This document shows positions 1 through 6,439 of a DNA stretch of 11,916 nucleotides, piece after piece (position 1 is the first letter of the stretch; each line of letters starts with the position of its first letter). The notes beneath the pieces were generated by a model. It ran no database searches. It was not told the DNA's origin and saw only the letters and a list, made by a program, of their open reading frames with translations. Source of the DNA: Candidatus Curtissbacteria bacterium RIFCSPHIGHO2_01_FULL_41_11 (lineage in GTDB: Bacteria > Patescibacteriota > Microgenomatia > Curtissbacterales > GWA2-41-24); assembly GCA_001776335.1 (NCBI GenBank), contig MFAZ01000004.1, positions 1-11,916 on the forward strand. The letters run 5' to 3'. The position numbers and the translations under genes were made by a program.

Positions 1-1
1 T

Positions 2-427
2 AGGACAAACCTTGTAGAAATTGGCGGAGGAGTAGTCAGAAATACATTACAACAAATAGCCACCATGTCATACTTATTAAGAGGCGGATTATGGAGTATG
101 GAAGAACCGGAATGGTTCAATAAACACAAAAACGCGATTCTGATTACTACCGATACCGGTATGCCCTATGGCGGCGCATCATCGGTTCCAATGGTCGAAC
201 ACAATCCGCACCACCAACACCACAGCCAGGGTGAAAATCTTTCCTGGGGCAAATTTGACTCGGAAGGCAAAAGGACTACGGTCTACATGGATGCAACGGT
301 TGCCCTGCCGCTTTTGGTGCTAGGCTTAAGAGACGACGAAGAGGTAAGGGCAATTATGGCAAACCGTAAACCACTTAAATTCACAAATCTGGGCGGCGAC
401 AACCTCCGACTTCAAAGCCCAGCCTAA
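2..427 (+). CDS. Deoxyhypusine synthase-like protein (C-terminal part, 5' truncated by window)
   Basis: The frame is open from the window's left edge, so the ATG at 65 is internal. Upstream codons read NLVEIGGGVVRNTLQQIAT, which fits the family's GGG-containing NAD-binding segment. The end carries GENLSWGKF followed by VYMDATVALPLLV, matching the human deoxyhypusine synthase segment EAVSWGK with catalytic Lys329, then its D-A-x-x-x-x-P-L-L-V stretch. Glu, Trp and Lys of that motif are all present. The human KHHI histidines are replaced by RNTL, as I recall for bacterial homologues, and a histidine-rich stretch NPHHQHH precedes the motif. Bacteria lack eIF5A; some bacterial relatives are homospermidine synthases, which transfer an aminobutyl group between polyamines using NAD. 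The SpeD homologue two genes downstream supports a polyamine role. The exact product is not decidable here. Confidence 0.8.
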   Translation, partial: RTNLVEIGGGVVRNTLQQIATMSYLLRGGLWSMEEPEWFNKHKNAILITTDTGMPYGGASSVPMVEHNPHHQHHSQGENLSWGKFDSEGKRTTVYMDATVALPLLVLGLRDDEEVRAIMANRKPLKFTNLGGDNLRLQSPA

Positions 428-451
428 TACAAAACTTTTATTATGCCCTAA

Positions 452-480
452 TTGACAGTTTCAAGGGGAAATCTTATTCT
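452..480 (+). promoter_or_regulatory. Candidate sigma70-type promoter for the SET-domain gene
   Basis: A perfect TTGACA at 452-457 is followed by a 17-nt spacer and TATTCT (4 of 6 consensus bases) at 475-480. Transcription would start near 487, about 2 nt before the GTG start codon at 489, predicting an almost leaderless mRNA. An out-of-frame ATG at 482 opens a six-codon frame ending at 502. It would lie upstream of the predicted transcription start, so it is probably not translated from this promoter. Confidence 0.5.
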
Positions 481-488
481 TATGAAAG

Positions 489-1004
489 GTGAAGAAATTT
501 AATTCTTGGGTTTCCCAGAAAACTTACGTTAAAAATACAGTCGCAATTCAGGGGCTAGGGCTTTTTGCTAAAGAGCCAATTAAAAAAGGCGAAAAAGTAG
601 TTGAAATGGGGGGGGTTGAGGTCGACCGCAATCTCGCTTACCACTATGATGACGTAGTAGGAGATTATTCCGTTCAAATAGACGAAAATCTATTTTTAGT
701 ACCGACAGCAAAAAACAAGCTTCAAAAAGACGATCGAATAAACCACTCCTGTAATCCAAATCTAGGTTTTAAGGGCAAAAGAGGACTTATTGCTATGAGA
801 GATATAAAAGAAAACGAAGAATTAACATTTGATTACGCAATGAGTATTTCAGACCCGTATTATTTGGTTTGTAAGTGCAAAAGCAGTAACTGCAGAAAAG
901 CGGTCACAGGCGACGATTGGAGACGAGAGGATTTACACAAAAAATATAAAAGATACCTCTCCCCTTATTTGGCAAAAAAGATTTCAAAACTGTCGGGAAT
1001 TTAG
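489..1004 (+). CDS. SET-domain protein lysine methyltransferase with post-SET cysteines
   Basis: This 171-residue protein is an almost bare SET domain, a family that moves methyl groups from S-adenosylmethionine to protein lysines. Visible motifs in order are GLGLFA at 22-27, INHSCNPN at 84-91, ELTFDY at 111-116 and a post-SET CxCxxxxC at Cys128, Cys130 and Cys135. These cysteines, with Cys88 of NHSC, normally bind one zinc. The basic tail (KKYKRYLSPYLAKK) could bind nucleic acid or the substrate. The start is GTG at 489; no good ribosome-binding site precedes it, and a promoter sits almost on the start codon. It lies between two polyamine-related genes. A run of eight G at 608-615 falls at codons 40-43. 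Substrate unknown: ribosomal or DNA-binding proteins are guesses. Confidence 0.88.
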   Translation: MKKFNSWVSQKTYVKNTVAIQGLGLFAKEPIKKGEKVVEMGGVEVDRNLAYHYDDVVGDYSVQIDENLFLVPTAKNKLQKDDRINHSCNPNLGFKGKRGLIAMRDIKENEELTFDYAMSISDPYYLVCKCKSSNCRKAVTGDDWRREDLHKKYKRYLSPYLAKKISKLSGI

Positions 1005-1050
1005 CTTCAAATTGAACCTAATATATTGACAATTTTATAAAAAAACTCTT

Positions 1051-1059
1051 TGATAAACT
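1051..1059 (+). promoter_or_regulatory. Candidate extended -10 promoter for the speD-like gene
   Basis: TGATAAACT forms an extended -10 (TGn followed by TAAACT). A perfect TTGACA lies at 1026-1031, but its 22-nt spacing to TAAACT is too long for a standard promoter, so the extended -10 would have to carry recognition. Transcription would begin near 1066, giving a leader of about 25 nt. The same TGnTAAACT string recurs at 1540-1548. Confidence 0.35.
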
Positions 1060-1081
1060 TACCACCAATTTTTTTGGATGT

Positions 1082-1086
1082 GGTGA
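1082..1086 (+). promoter_or_regulatory. Ribosome-binding site deciding the speD-like start
   Basis: GGTGA, complementary to part of the 16S rRNA tail, ends 4 nt before the ATG at 1091. An in-frame TTG at 1088 would be only 1 nt from it, so the ATG at 1091 is preferred. Confidence 0.4.
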
Positions 1087-1090
1087 CTTG

Positions 1091-1534
1091 ATGAGCGCCC
1101 AATTAACCGAACCTTTCGGTCTTCACTTAACTCTTGATGCATATGGGGGGTCTAAAACAAGACTCTACGACATGAAACGGGTTTTTAAAGTCTTGAACGA
1201 ATTGCCGGGAATTTTGGATATGAAAAAGCTAACAACTCCATATGTCGTGGACGCTCCGCCAGTAACACCCAAAGATCAGGGAGGAATTTCCGGTTTCGTG
1301 ATGATTGCCGAATCGCATGTTTCAATCCATACTTTTCCGGACAAAGGGTTTTTAACGGCCGACATCTATTCTTGCAAGGCTTTCGACACCCAAAAAGCCT
1401 TGAATTTTTTTAAGAAGCATTTTGAACTGCAAGAAATGGAAGTTAACATCATCAAGCGAGGGCTCAAGTTCCCAATGCCAAAACAAGACTTCGTCCCAAC
1501 TCCCGCTCCCGCTCCTCAAGTTTCTTTTCAGTGA
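1091..1534 (+). CDS. speD: SpeD-family pyruvoyl-dependent decarboxylase (S-adenosylmethionine decarboxylase proenzyme homologue)
   Basis: The family makes its pyruvoyl cofactor by self-cleavage at an internal serine, then decarboxylates S-adenosylmethionine to give the aminopropyl donor for spermidine. The 147-residue protein has the core AESHVSIHTFPDKG at 73-86: cleavage is predicted between Glu74 and Ser75, with His80 as the processing histidine and Cys95 (in YSCKAFD) as the conserved acid-base cysteine. It is slightly longer than the roughly 130-residue Thermotoga enzyme and ends in a Pro-Ala-rich tail. Start ATG 1091 is chosen over TTG 1088 from ribosome-binding-site spacing. Near the N-terminus, DAYGGS contains a run of six G (1145-1150). 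No speE is present here, and some SpeD homologues have become ornithine or arginine decarboxylases, so the family call is firm but the substrate is open. Confidence 0.9.
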   Translation: MSAQLTEPFGLHLTLDAYGGSKTRLYDMKRVFKVLNELPGILDMKKLTTPYVVDAPPVTPKDQGGISGFVMIAESHVSIHTFPDKGFLTADIYSCKAFDTQKALNFFKKHFELQEMEVNIIKRGLKFPMPKQDFVPTPAPAPQVSFQ

Positions 1535-1539
1535 GTCTT

Positions 1540-1548
1540 TGCTAAACT
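1540..1548 (+). promoter_or_regulatory. Candidate extended -10 promoter, leaderless start of the membrane-protein gene
   Basis: TGCTAAACT lies immediately before the gene, with no convincing -35. The -10 hexamer TAAACT ends at 1548, so transcription would start at about 1555, exactly the A of the ATG. That predicts a leaderless mRNA. The nine-base string repeats the one upstream of the speD-like gene except for the variable base. Confidence 0.45.
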
Positions 1549-1554
1549 ATACTT

Positions 1555-2091
1555 ATGCTTTCCAAAAGCATTATTAAGTTGATCGATGAAGCCATTATTC
1601 CAGCAGTTGTCCTAATAATCGGCAAAATGCTCGGCCTCTTTGTCGCCAGTTCCCTGTTTCACCTCTCATTTACAGTCAAAAATGCCCAGATTTTCTGGAT
1701 CCTTCCCAGGGTTTCTTTTACAACGCTTAGCGACTACATTAAGGCGGAAAATTATTCAAACCTCACAATGTTTATGGTGGCTATGCTAGGAACCCTGTAT
1801 GTTATCGTACGTGCACATTTCTTCCACGAAAGTCACATTACACCCAAACTCCATGCAAAACTCGTCTCCTTAAACCTTGATCGCATCGTAGCACCCAGCT
1901 ATCACATTTATCATCAGGCGGCAATCTGGCTTACATTTTTGTGGCTGACAGTGATCTTTTTGGCAATCTCAAGCTTTTTAAAAATCACCTATCCTCAGAT
2001 ATCTATAATGGCATTTATTATAGCTGCCAACTTTTCCTGGGTTTTTGCCATGGATATTGAAAGGGAGATTGAAATTTCTAAAGAAATTTAA
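1555..2091 (+). CDS. Uncharacterised four-helix membrane protein
   Basis: I do not recognise a family. The 178-residue product has about four hydrophobic segments, near residues 13-35, 70-88, 121-141 and 148-166, and a polar tail (DIEREIEISKEI). The loop between helices 2 and 3 is rich in His and Lys (HFFHESHITPKLHAK, then SYHIYHQ); metal or lipid contact is possible but unproven. The ATG at 1555 sits at the predicted transcription start. Its stop codon TAA (2089-2091) is directly followed by the ATG of the next gene, so the two are almost certainly co-translated and may form a complex at the cytoplasmic membrane. The 20-bp gap from the speD-like gene also allows read-through. Confidence 0.75.
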   Translation: MLSKSIIKLIDEAIIPAVVLIIGKMLGLFVASSLFHLSFTVKNAQIFWILPRVSFTTLSDYIKAENYSNLTMFMVAMLGTLYVIVRAHFFHESHITPKLHAKLVSLNLDRIVAPSYHIYHQAAIWLTFLWLTVIFLAISSFLKITYPQISIMAFIIAANFSWVFAMDIEREIEISKEI

Positions 2092-2532
2092 ATGAATCAT
2101 TTTACAAAAATAACTCTTAACTTTCTCTCCATTGTTCTTTTAGTATCCCTCATTGCCGCACCCATTTATTTTGCTACCAGTTTTGCCAAAGTTGCCGGCG
2201 TAAAAAACGCGTCAAAATACTTAATCGTCTCCCAAGTCGACAAGTTCCCAAACCTCACACTCTCCCAAACAGCCGATCTCTACAAACTCACTTTTTCCAA
2301 AATCGGTGAAAGTCAGGCATTTTTAGATATTCTGATCATCAATAATCCGACAACAGAATCCCAAACCTACACAATTAATGTCTCAAAAGGAGATGCCAAG
2401 ATATTTTTTGGCCACGATATAGCAAACAGGCAGTCTAAAATTTCTACCCCAGCCGGCAGCTCAGTCCCCATCAGTCTCTACTCACAAGGTGGTACTAGTG
2501 ACCAATTTGTCGAATTTAGTATAAATTACTGA
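2092..2532 (+). CDS. Membrane-anchored extracytoplasmic protein of unknown function
   Basis: The 146-residue product has one N-terminal hydrophobic helix (about residues 8-30) after a short, weakly basic start, acting as a signal anchor or signal peptide. The rest is polar, rich in Ser, Thr and Asn, with alternating patterns (ILIINNPTTESQTYTINVSK, later VPISLYSQGG) that suggest a small beta-sandwich outside the membrane. There are no cysteines, so it is not a lipoprotein. It starts at the base after the upstream gene's stop, indicating translational coupling. Its end overlaps the convergent UbiA-like gene by 7 bp. I recognise no family; a partner role with the four-helix membrane protein is inference from the coupling. 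Confidence 0.7.
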   Translation: MNHFTKITLNFLSIVLLVSLIAAPIYFATSFAKVAGVKNASKYLIVSQVDKFPNLTLSQTADLYKLTFSKIGESQAFLDILIINNPTTESQTYTINVSKGDAKIFFGHDIANRQSKISTPAGSSVPISLYSQGGTSDQFVEFSINY

Positions 2533-3536
2533 AAATAATGGATGATTCTGGCAGGTAGAAACTGACTACCGTAAATAACTACAAAAACCAAGAAAATCCA
2601 TGAGACAACAGAAGTTAAAAGCGGGACATCAGAAAGCAGAACTCTTTCCGGTGATTCACCCTCCTTTTTCTCATAAATAACATATAAATATCTCATCACC
2701 CCATAAATCACAAAAGGAACTGTAACCATGAGCCATTTGGAAGCAAGAAATGTTCGGGGAAGATAATCACCAAATAAAATCAAAACTTGCGGGCCGGCAG
2801 TTGGCGGAGGCTGCAAGAAGGTAAACATCGTATAAGAAAACCAGCTTGCTGTGGCAAACATCACAGTCAGAGAGTCTAAAAGGGATTCTGGGTAGTGAAG
2901 CAAAATTTTTCTCGATTCCACACTTCTGGCTTCACTTCCCGCCAAAAGTGTCCGCTCACTTCTTCTTTTCCCAATTGCCAAAAACAACGCAAGTGACGCT
3001 ACCGTTAATATAAACCAAATAGTTATGTGCGCATCAATTAGAACTGCCCCTGCATAAACTCTCAGTAAAAATCCGGACGCGATTGCCATTACATCCAAAA
3101 GTATTATCGATCTCAAAAACAGTGAATACGCAATTTGCAAAATCGCATATGCCGAAATCGCCATGGTGAAAAACGTAGAAAACTGACTGGAGATAATGAT
3201 CGCAAAAGCCATCATCAAAAAGGCAAAAACAGTTGCAATACCGGGGTTAATTCTTCCGGCCGCAATTGGCCGTTTACTTTTAAATGGATGGGCACGGTCC
3301 TTTCTGATATCAATAACGTCATTGATCATATAAGTTGCAGAAGTAACCAGAGAGAATATTAAAAAGCCGAAAATGAGCGTATATAACTTTGAGGGATTGA
3401 AAAATTCCCCCTCAAAAACCAAAGGAGCAAATAGAGCCAAGTTTTTTAGCCACTGACGGGGCCGAGCCGAGACAAACAACCAAAACGGCAGCCAGACTAT
3501 TTTTGGGCCTTTTGAGGCAAATTCGAATTGAGCCAA
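2526..3536 (-). CDS. UbiA-family polyprenyl transferase, decaprenyl-phosphate phosphoribosyltransferase-like
   Basis: Multi-helix prenyltransferase of the UbiA superfamily. From the TTG start it has 336 residues. The first Asp motif is NDVIDIRKDRAHP (72-84), followed by KSKRPIAAG; the second region has YSLFLR (137-142) and DVMAIASGFLLRVYAGA with Asp148. RPRQWLKN near the N-terminus and HPxKxxRPIAAG are characteristic of 5-phosphoribosyl-1-pyrophosphate:decaprenyl-phosphate transferase (mycobacterial Rv3806c), which makes the lipid-linked precursor of arabinofuranose. The frame is open to an ATG at 3671, but that would overlap the WecA-like gene by 175 bp and add a Cys-rich, unrelated N-terminus. 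The TTG at 3536-3534 has GGAGG six bases upstream and yields a normal start. Overlap with the upstream gene is then 40 bp. It is last in a glycan operon. Confidence 0.85.
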   Translation of the reverse strand: MAQFEFASKGPKIVWLPFWLFVSARPRQWLKNLALFAPLVFEGEFFNPSKLYTLIFGFLIFSLVTSATYMINDVIDIRKDRAHPFKSKRPIAAGRINPGIATVFAFLMMAFAIIISSQFSTFFTMAISAYAILQIAYSLFLRSIILLDVMAIASGFLLRVYAGAVLIDAHITIWFILTVASLALFLAIGKRRSERTLLAGSEARSVESRKILLHYPESLLDSLTVMFATASWFSYTMFTFLQPPPTAGPQVLILFGDYLPRTFLASKWLMVTVPFVIYGVMRYLYVIYEKKEGESPERVLLSDVPLLTSVVSWIFLVFVVIYGSQFLPARIIHYFQ

Positions 3537-4591
3537 AGTAACCCTCCAAGTATTATTGTAGCAATAACTACACCCGCAAACAGCTTCCCAAAAGCAGGAA
3601 GAGTCAGCGCGATCGCACCCAAAATAGCACACACCAGAGTGTAAAACAAGGCAATTCGCCTTTGCCCCCATCCCAGCTCAAGTAATCTGTGATGAAGATG
3701 TTTCCTGTCTCCTGAAAAAGGAGAACTACCGGCAGCTATCCTCCGAATCACAGTAAATACCCCATCCAGAAGAGGAATAGCCATCACCAGAATTGCCGTA
3801 CCAACCCGTGCTCCGGCAAGAATTGCAAAAACAGCCACTAAAAATCCTAAAAAGTAGGACCCCGAGTCACCGGGGAAAATTTTTGCCGGATAAAAATTAA
3901 AAACAAGAAAACCAAATGTTGCTCCGGCACCAATCAAAGAAAGCTGGCTGACGAGAAGCTGGTGAGGATCTGCCGGATAAAATCTGAGTGAAGCCGCAAA
4001 AATCACAAAAAGCGTCACCAGTACTATGCCGGGCATTTGTCCGTCCACCCCGGTGGAAAAATTCACCATATTTATAACCCACACAATCCAAAAAAGAGCG
4101 AAAAGGTCCGCCAGAATTATGATTGAATGAGTTCCCAGTAAATTAAAGCTAAAGCGCAGCGTATCAAGATGAATTACATTTCCAATTCCAAAACCGCTAG
4201 GGTCCAATACCAACAGAGGATTCGTGATAAAACTGATTCCCACTCCAGAGAAAACAACGGCAAGTGCCGCTAAAAATTGCCCCAAAAACTTAACCGGCGT
4301 TGGAAGATCAAGTTTGTCGTCCGCAAGTCCAACAACAACCAGAATTAGTCCTCCCAGAAATATGCCGAAAACCTGTTTAGATAAAGTTACAAATATCAAA
4401 CTGACAAAAACTACGGAAAGATAAATTGGCAAACCACCTGCTCTTGCAACTGTTTTTTTATGAAGGAGTGCGGGGTGGCTTCTTTTTTTCGGATCGTCAA
4501 CAAGCCCTAACTTGGGTGCAATAAAAATAGTAAGTGGCACCAAAATAAGACTAAGGGCAAAGGCCAAAAAAAATGCCAAGACAAAAATCAT
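3497..4591 (-). CDS. WecA/TagO/MraY-type polyprenyl-phosphate sugar-1-phosphate transferase
   Basis: Integral membrane enzyme that moves a sugar-1-phosphate from a UDP-sugar to undecaprenyl phosphate, starting lipid-linked glycan synthesis. The 364 residues fit the family. Motifs: LVDDPKKRSHP with AGGLPIY (30-57), DDKLD (91-95, Mg-binding aspartates), NMVNFSTGVDG (174-184), FNFYPAKIFPGDSGS (231-245) and GDRKHLHHRLLELG (294-307). The HLHHRL loop and absence of the MraY peptide-binding signature favour the WecA/TagO (UDP-GlcNAc-type) branch over MraY, though the sugar cannot be fixed from motifs. About ten hydrophobic helices are visible. It overlaps the upstream small membrane gene by 4 nt (ATGA) and contains the start of the UbiA-like gene in its 3' end. 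Confidence 0.9.
   Translation of the reverse strand: MIFVLAFFLAFALSLILVPLTIFIAPKLGLVDDPKKRSHPALLHKKTVARAGGLPIYLSVVFVSLIFVTLSKQVFGIFLGGLILVVVGLADDKLDLPTPVKFLGQFLAALAVVFSGVGISFITNPLLVLDPSGFGIGNVIHLDTLRFSFNLLGTHSIIILADLFALFWIVWVINMVNFSTGVDGQMPGIVLVTLFVIFAASLRFYPADPHQLLVSQLSLIGAGATFGFLVFNFYPAKIFPGDSGSYFLGFLVAVFAILAGARVGTAILVMAIPLLDGVFTVIRRIAAGSSPFSGDRKHLHHRLLELGWGQRRIALFYTLVCAILGAIALTLPAFGKLFAGVVIATIILGGLLWLNSNLPQKAQK
3543..3547 (-). promoter_or_regulatory. Strong ribosome-binding site for the UbiA-like gene, inside the upstream gene
   Basis: On the minus strand GGAGG is read at 3547-3543, six bases before a TTG at 3536-3534. It lies within the last 20 codons of the WecA-like gene (LGGLLWLN). 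It is the clearest Shine-Dalgarno site noticed in the window and is the main reason for choosing the TTG start. Confidence 0.6.
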
Positions 4592-4959
4592 GTCAAAAGA
4601 GAGATAATTTTAAAAACATCGTAAAGCGTAGCCATAGAAAGCAACAGATTAGAAAATAAAAGTACTCGAACTAAAAAACGCTCACTCGAAACAATAAATA
4701 TAGCAAAAGTATAATTTACGACAAGCGAAATAAATAAAATTCCGGGCAGCAGCCAAAGCCAGAATGGAGCAGCCAAAAGCGTTTCCCCCCAAGGTCTTGA
4801 GTAAAAAATAGGCACCTGTGGAGGCAATTTGCCCCATGAAATCAAAATCAATGCCGACTGAACCAAAAGACACATGAGAGAAGCCAAAAGTACAAACGAG
4901 GATAGCCTGTCTCTTTTTATACTTTCCTCTGCCTCACGCCTAAGTGTTACAAGAGCCAT
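4588..4959 (-). CDS. Small three-helix membrane protein, weakly DUF1648-like
   Basis: The 123-residue product has a charged cytoplasmic N-terminus (RREAEESIKRDR) and hydrophobic helices near 21-41, 64-88 and 97-120. The segment after helix 1, KLPPQVPIFYSRPWGE (44-59), resembles the L-P-x-x-V-P-x-x-Y/F ... G pattern of the DUF1648/SdpI-type family; this is a weak resemblance. It starts 4 bp after the upstream glycosyltransferase stops and its stop overlaps the WecA-like ATG by 4 nt, so it is tightly coupled inside the glycan operon. A helper role for a membrane glycosyltransferase or lipid carrier is inference; I assign no function. Confidence 0.75.
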   Translation of the reverse strand: MALVTLRREAEESIKRDRLSSFVLLASLMCLLVQSALILISWGKLPPQVPIFYSRPWGETLLAAPFWLWLLPGILFISLVVNYTFAIFIVSSERFLVRVLLFSNLLLSMATLYDVFKIISLLT

Positions 4960-4963
4960 AAAA

Positions 4964-6439
4964 CTACCGAATCCGTAGCCAGATAGAACTGCCTTCGATT
5001 TCGGAAATCAAAGTATAGTTGTTAAAAATGAGTTTCTCAAGTTCAGAGAAGTAACCAATCGAAGAAGGCAATTTTATTATATATTTCGGCATATTTAAAG
5101 AAAGCGCCCCTGCCACTTCTTCCTTTCCTCCCGGAACCCCAAAGACATGGAAAGATGTAACATACCTCGAAGGATTTCTGAAATCATTGATAGCATAAAG
5201 CCATGGCAAGTCTCCCCAAATATAAACAGATGTTCCCTGTGCTTTTTGGGAAGCAAAATAATCCGAAAGCAAATTAACTGTATTTACGTTTCTGTCGAAA
5301 AAGTCATTGTATGATTCAACACTTTTTGCTCCTCTTGCAAGATCGATAAAATTCCCCCAGTACTTAATTTGACTGGTAGGTGCGTCGACCAAAAAGTCAG
5401 TGAACAAAATTTTTGTCAGAAATATTAATGGTACGAAGAAAAAAACAGCAAATACAAAAGCCGCCTTTGTAATCTTAGGTCTAAGATTGACTGAAGCTAC
5501 CAAAAGAGCAACCGCCGGTGTTGCCTGAACCAGATAGTGTCCGTAGGTTCTGCCGGAAAAGTAACTTCCCAAAAACGAAAAAGCGCACCAAAGAAAAAAC
5601 AAATGGGATACGTCCAGACTTTTTTTTCTCTTTTTCCAAAGTCCAAAGATAATTGCCGCAACTATGGGCATGAATTTAGAAATGTTAATGATTATGGCAT
5701 ACCTTGGACTTTCCCCAAGATAAATTCGGTAGTAAGTGTAAGCGGCAAAAATCCAATCGCCTACTAAGTGCTTTGGCAAAAAATACATAAATGTCAAAAA
5801 ATAGGGAAGCAAAAACCCTATGCTCAAAACAAAACCTTTTTTTACAAAATCCAAAAACGTTTCCTCATGAAGAAACAGGAAAATACCCAAGGCAGCTGCT
5901 TCCAGTGCCCCGACCTGTTTATATAAAGAGGAAACAGCCAAAAGTATTCCCGCGGTAAAAAGTGATACATAGTCAAAATTACGCTTGATGGCGACTAAAA
6001 TTGCAAGGCAAATCGGCAAAATCATAAATATTTCTGTCAGGGCAAGATTACCCTCGACAATCCTAAGAGATGAGATAAAACCAAAAACCAGCGCCACAAC
6101 AAGTGCCCGATTTTTATGAGTAACCGAAAGGGCAATTTCATATATCGCTGCTGCGGTAGAAAGCACGACAACTGTCGCAATAAGTCTTAAAGAAAACATC
6201 GAAACGCCCAAAAATTCAAAAATTCCCCAGTAAGTTAAATAAATCATTGGTGGTTTATTGTCCCAAGCGCTTTGATACAAAACTCCGCCAAGATTTAAGT
6301 TTCGACCAACTGCGGCGAAAATTCCCTCGTCACCATACCAGAAAGGTTCATAGAGGGAAGGAAACCTGAAAAGAAAAATAACAAAAAGGATTAGTGCAAA
6401 AATCCACTGAGTCTTGGTAATTTTTCCAATTAAATTCAT
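4964..6439 (-). CDS. GT-C fold membrane glycosyltransferase (PMT/ArnT/RgtA-like)
   Basis: Polytopic enzyme of 491 residues that would transfer a sugar from a polyprenyl-phosphate donor on the outer face of the membrane. After TM helix 1 (about 12-26) comes WYGDEGIFA with Asp37-Glu38, the first-loop acidic pair typical of GT-C enzymes, then YQSAWDNKPPMIYLTYWG (55-72), the D-x-K-P-P motif of the dolichyl-phosphate-mannose-protein mannosyltransferase and RgtA-type group. Roughly ten or more helices follow, ending in a soluble domain (about residues 375-491) containing VYIWGDLPWLYAI. ATG 6439 overlaps the upstream glycosyltransferase stop by 4 nt (ATGA). Acceptor (protein, lipid or glycan) cannot be read from sequence. 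Confidence 0.88.
   Translation of the reverse strand: MNLIGKITKTQWIFALILFVIFLFRFPSLYEPFWYGDEGIFAAVGRNLNLGGVLYQSAWDNKPPMIYLTYWGIFEFLGVSMFSLRLIATVVVLSTAAAIYEIALSVTHKNRALVVALVFGFISSLRIVEGNLALTEIFMILPICLAILVAIKRNFDYVSLFTAGILLAVSSLYKQVGALEAAALGIFLFLHEETFLDFVKKGFVLSIGFLLPYFLTFMYFLPKHLVGDWIFAAYTYYRIYLGESPRYAIIINISKFMPIVAAIIFGLWKKRKKSLDVSHLFFLWCAFSFLGSYFSGRTYGHYLVQATPAVALLVASVNLRPKITKAAFVFAVFFFVPLIFLTKILFTDFLVDAPTSQIKYWGNFIDLARGAKSVESYNDFFDRNVNTVNLLSDYFASQKAQGTSVYIWGDLPWLYAINDFRNPSRYVTSFHVFGVPGGKEEVAGALSLNMPKYIIKLPSSIGYFSELEKLIFNNYTLISEIEGSSIWLRIR

Noticed and set aside
59..67. Kozak-like GCCACCATG and apparent gene start at the ATG at 65
   Set aside because: The same frame is open to the window edge and encodes the family's GGG segment, so the Met is internal and the match is chance.
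482..502. Six-codon frame (MKGEEI) as a regulatory leader peptide for the SET gene
   Set aside because: It starts upstream of the predicted transcription start and has no attenuator hairpin; probably chance.
3537..3671. Cys-rich 45-residue N-terminal extension of the UbiA-like protein, possibly a metal-binding domain
   Set aside because: It is an out-of-frame translation of the WecA-like gene's conserved 3' part; the TTG with GGAGG gives a better start.
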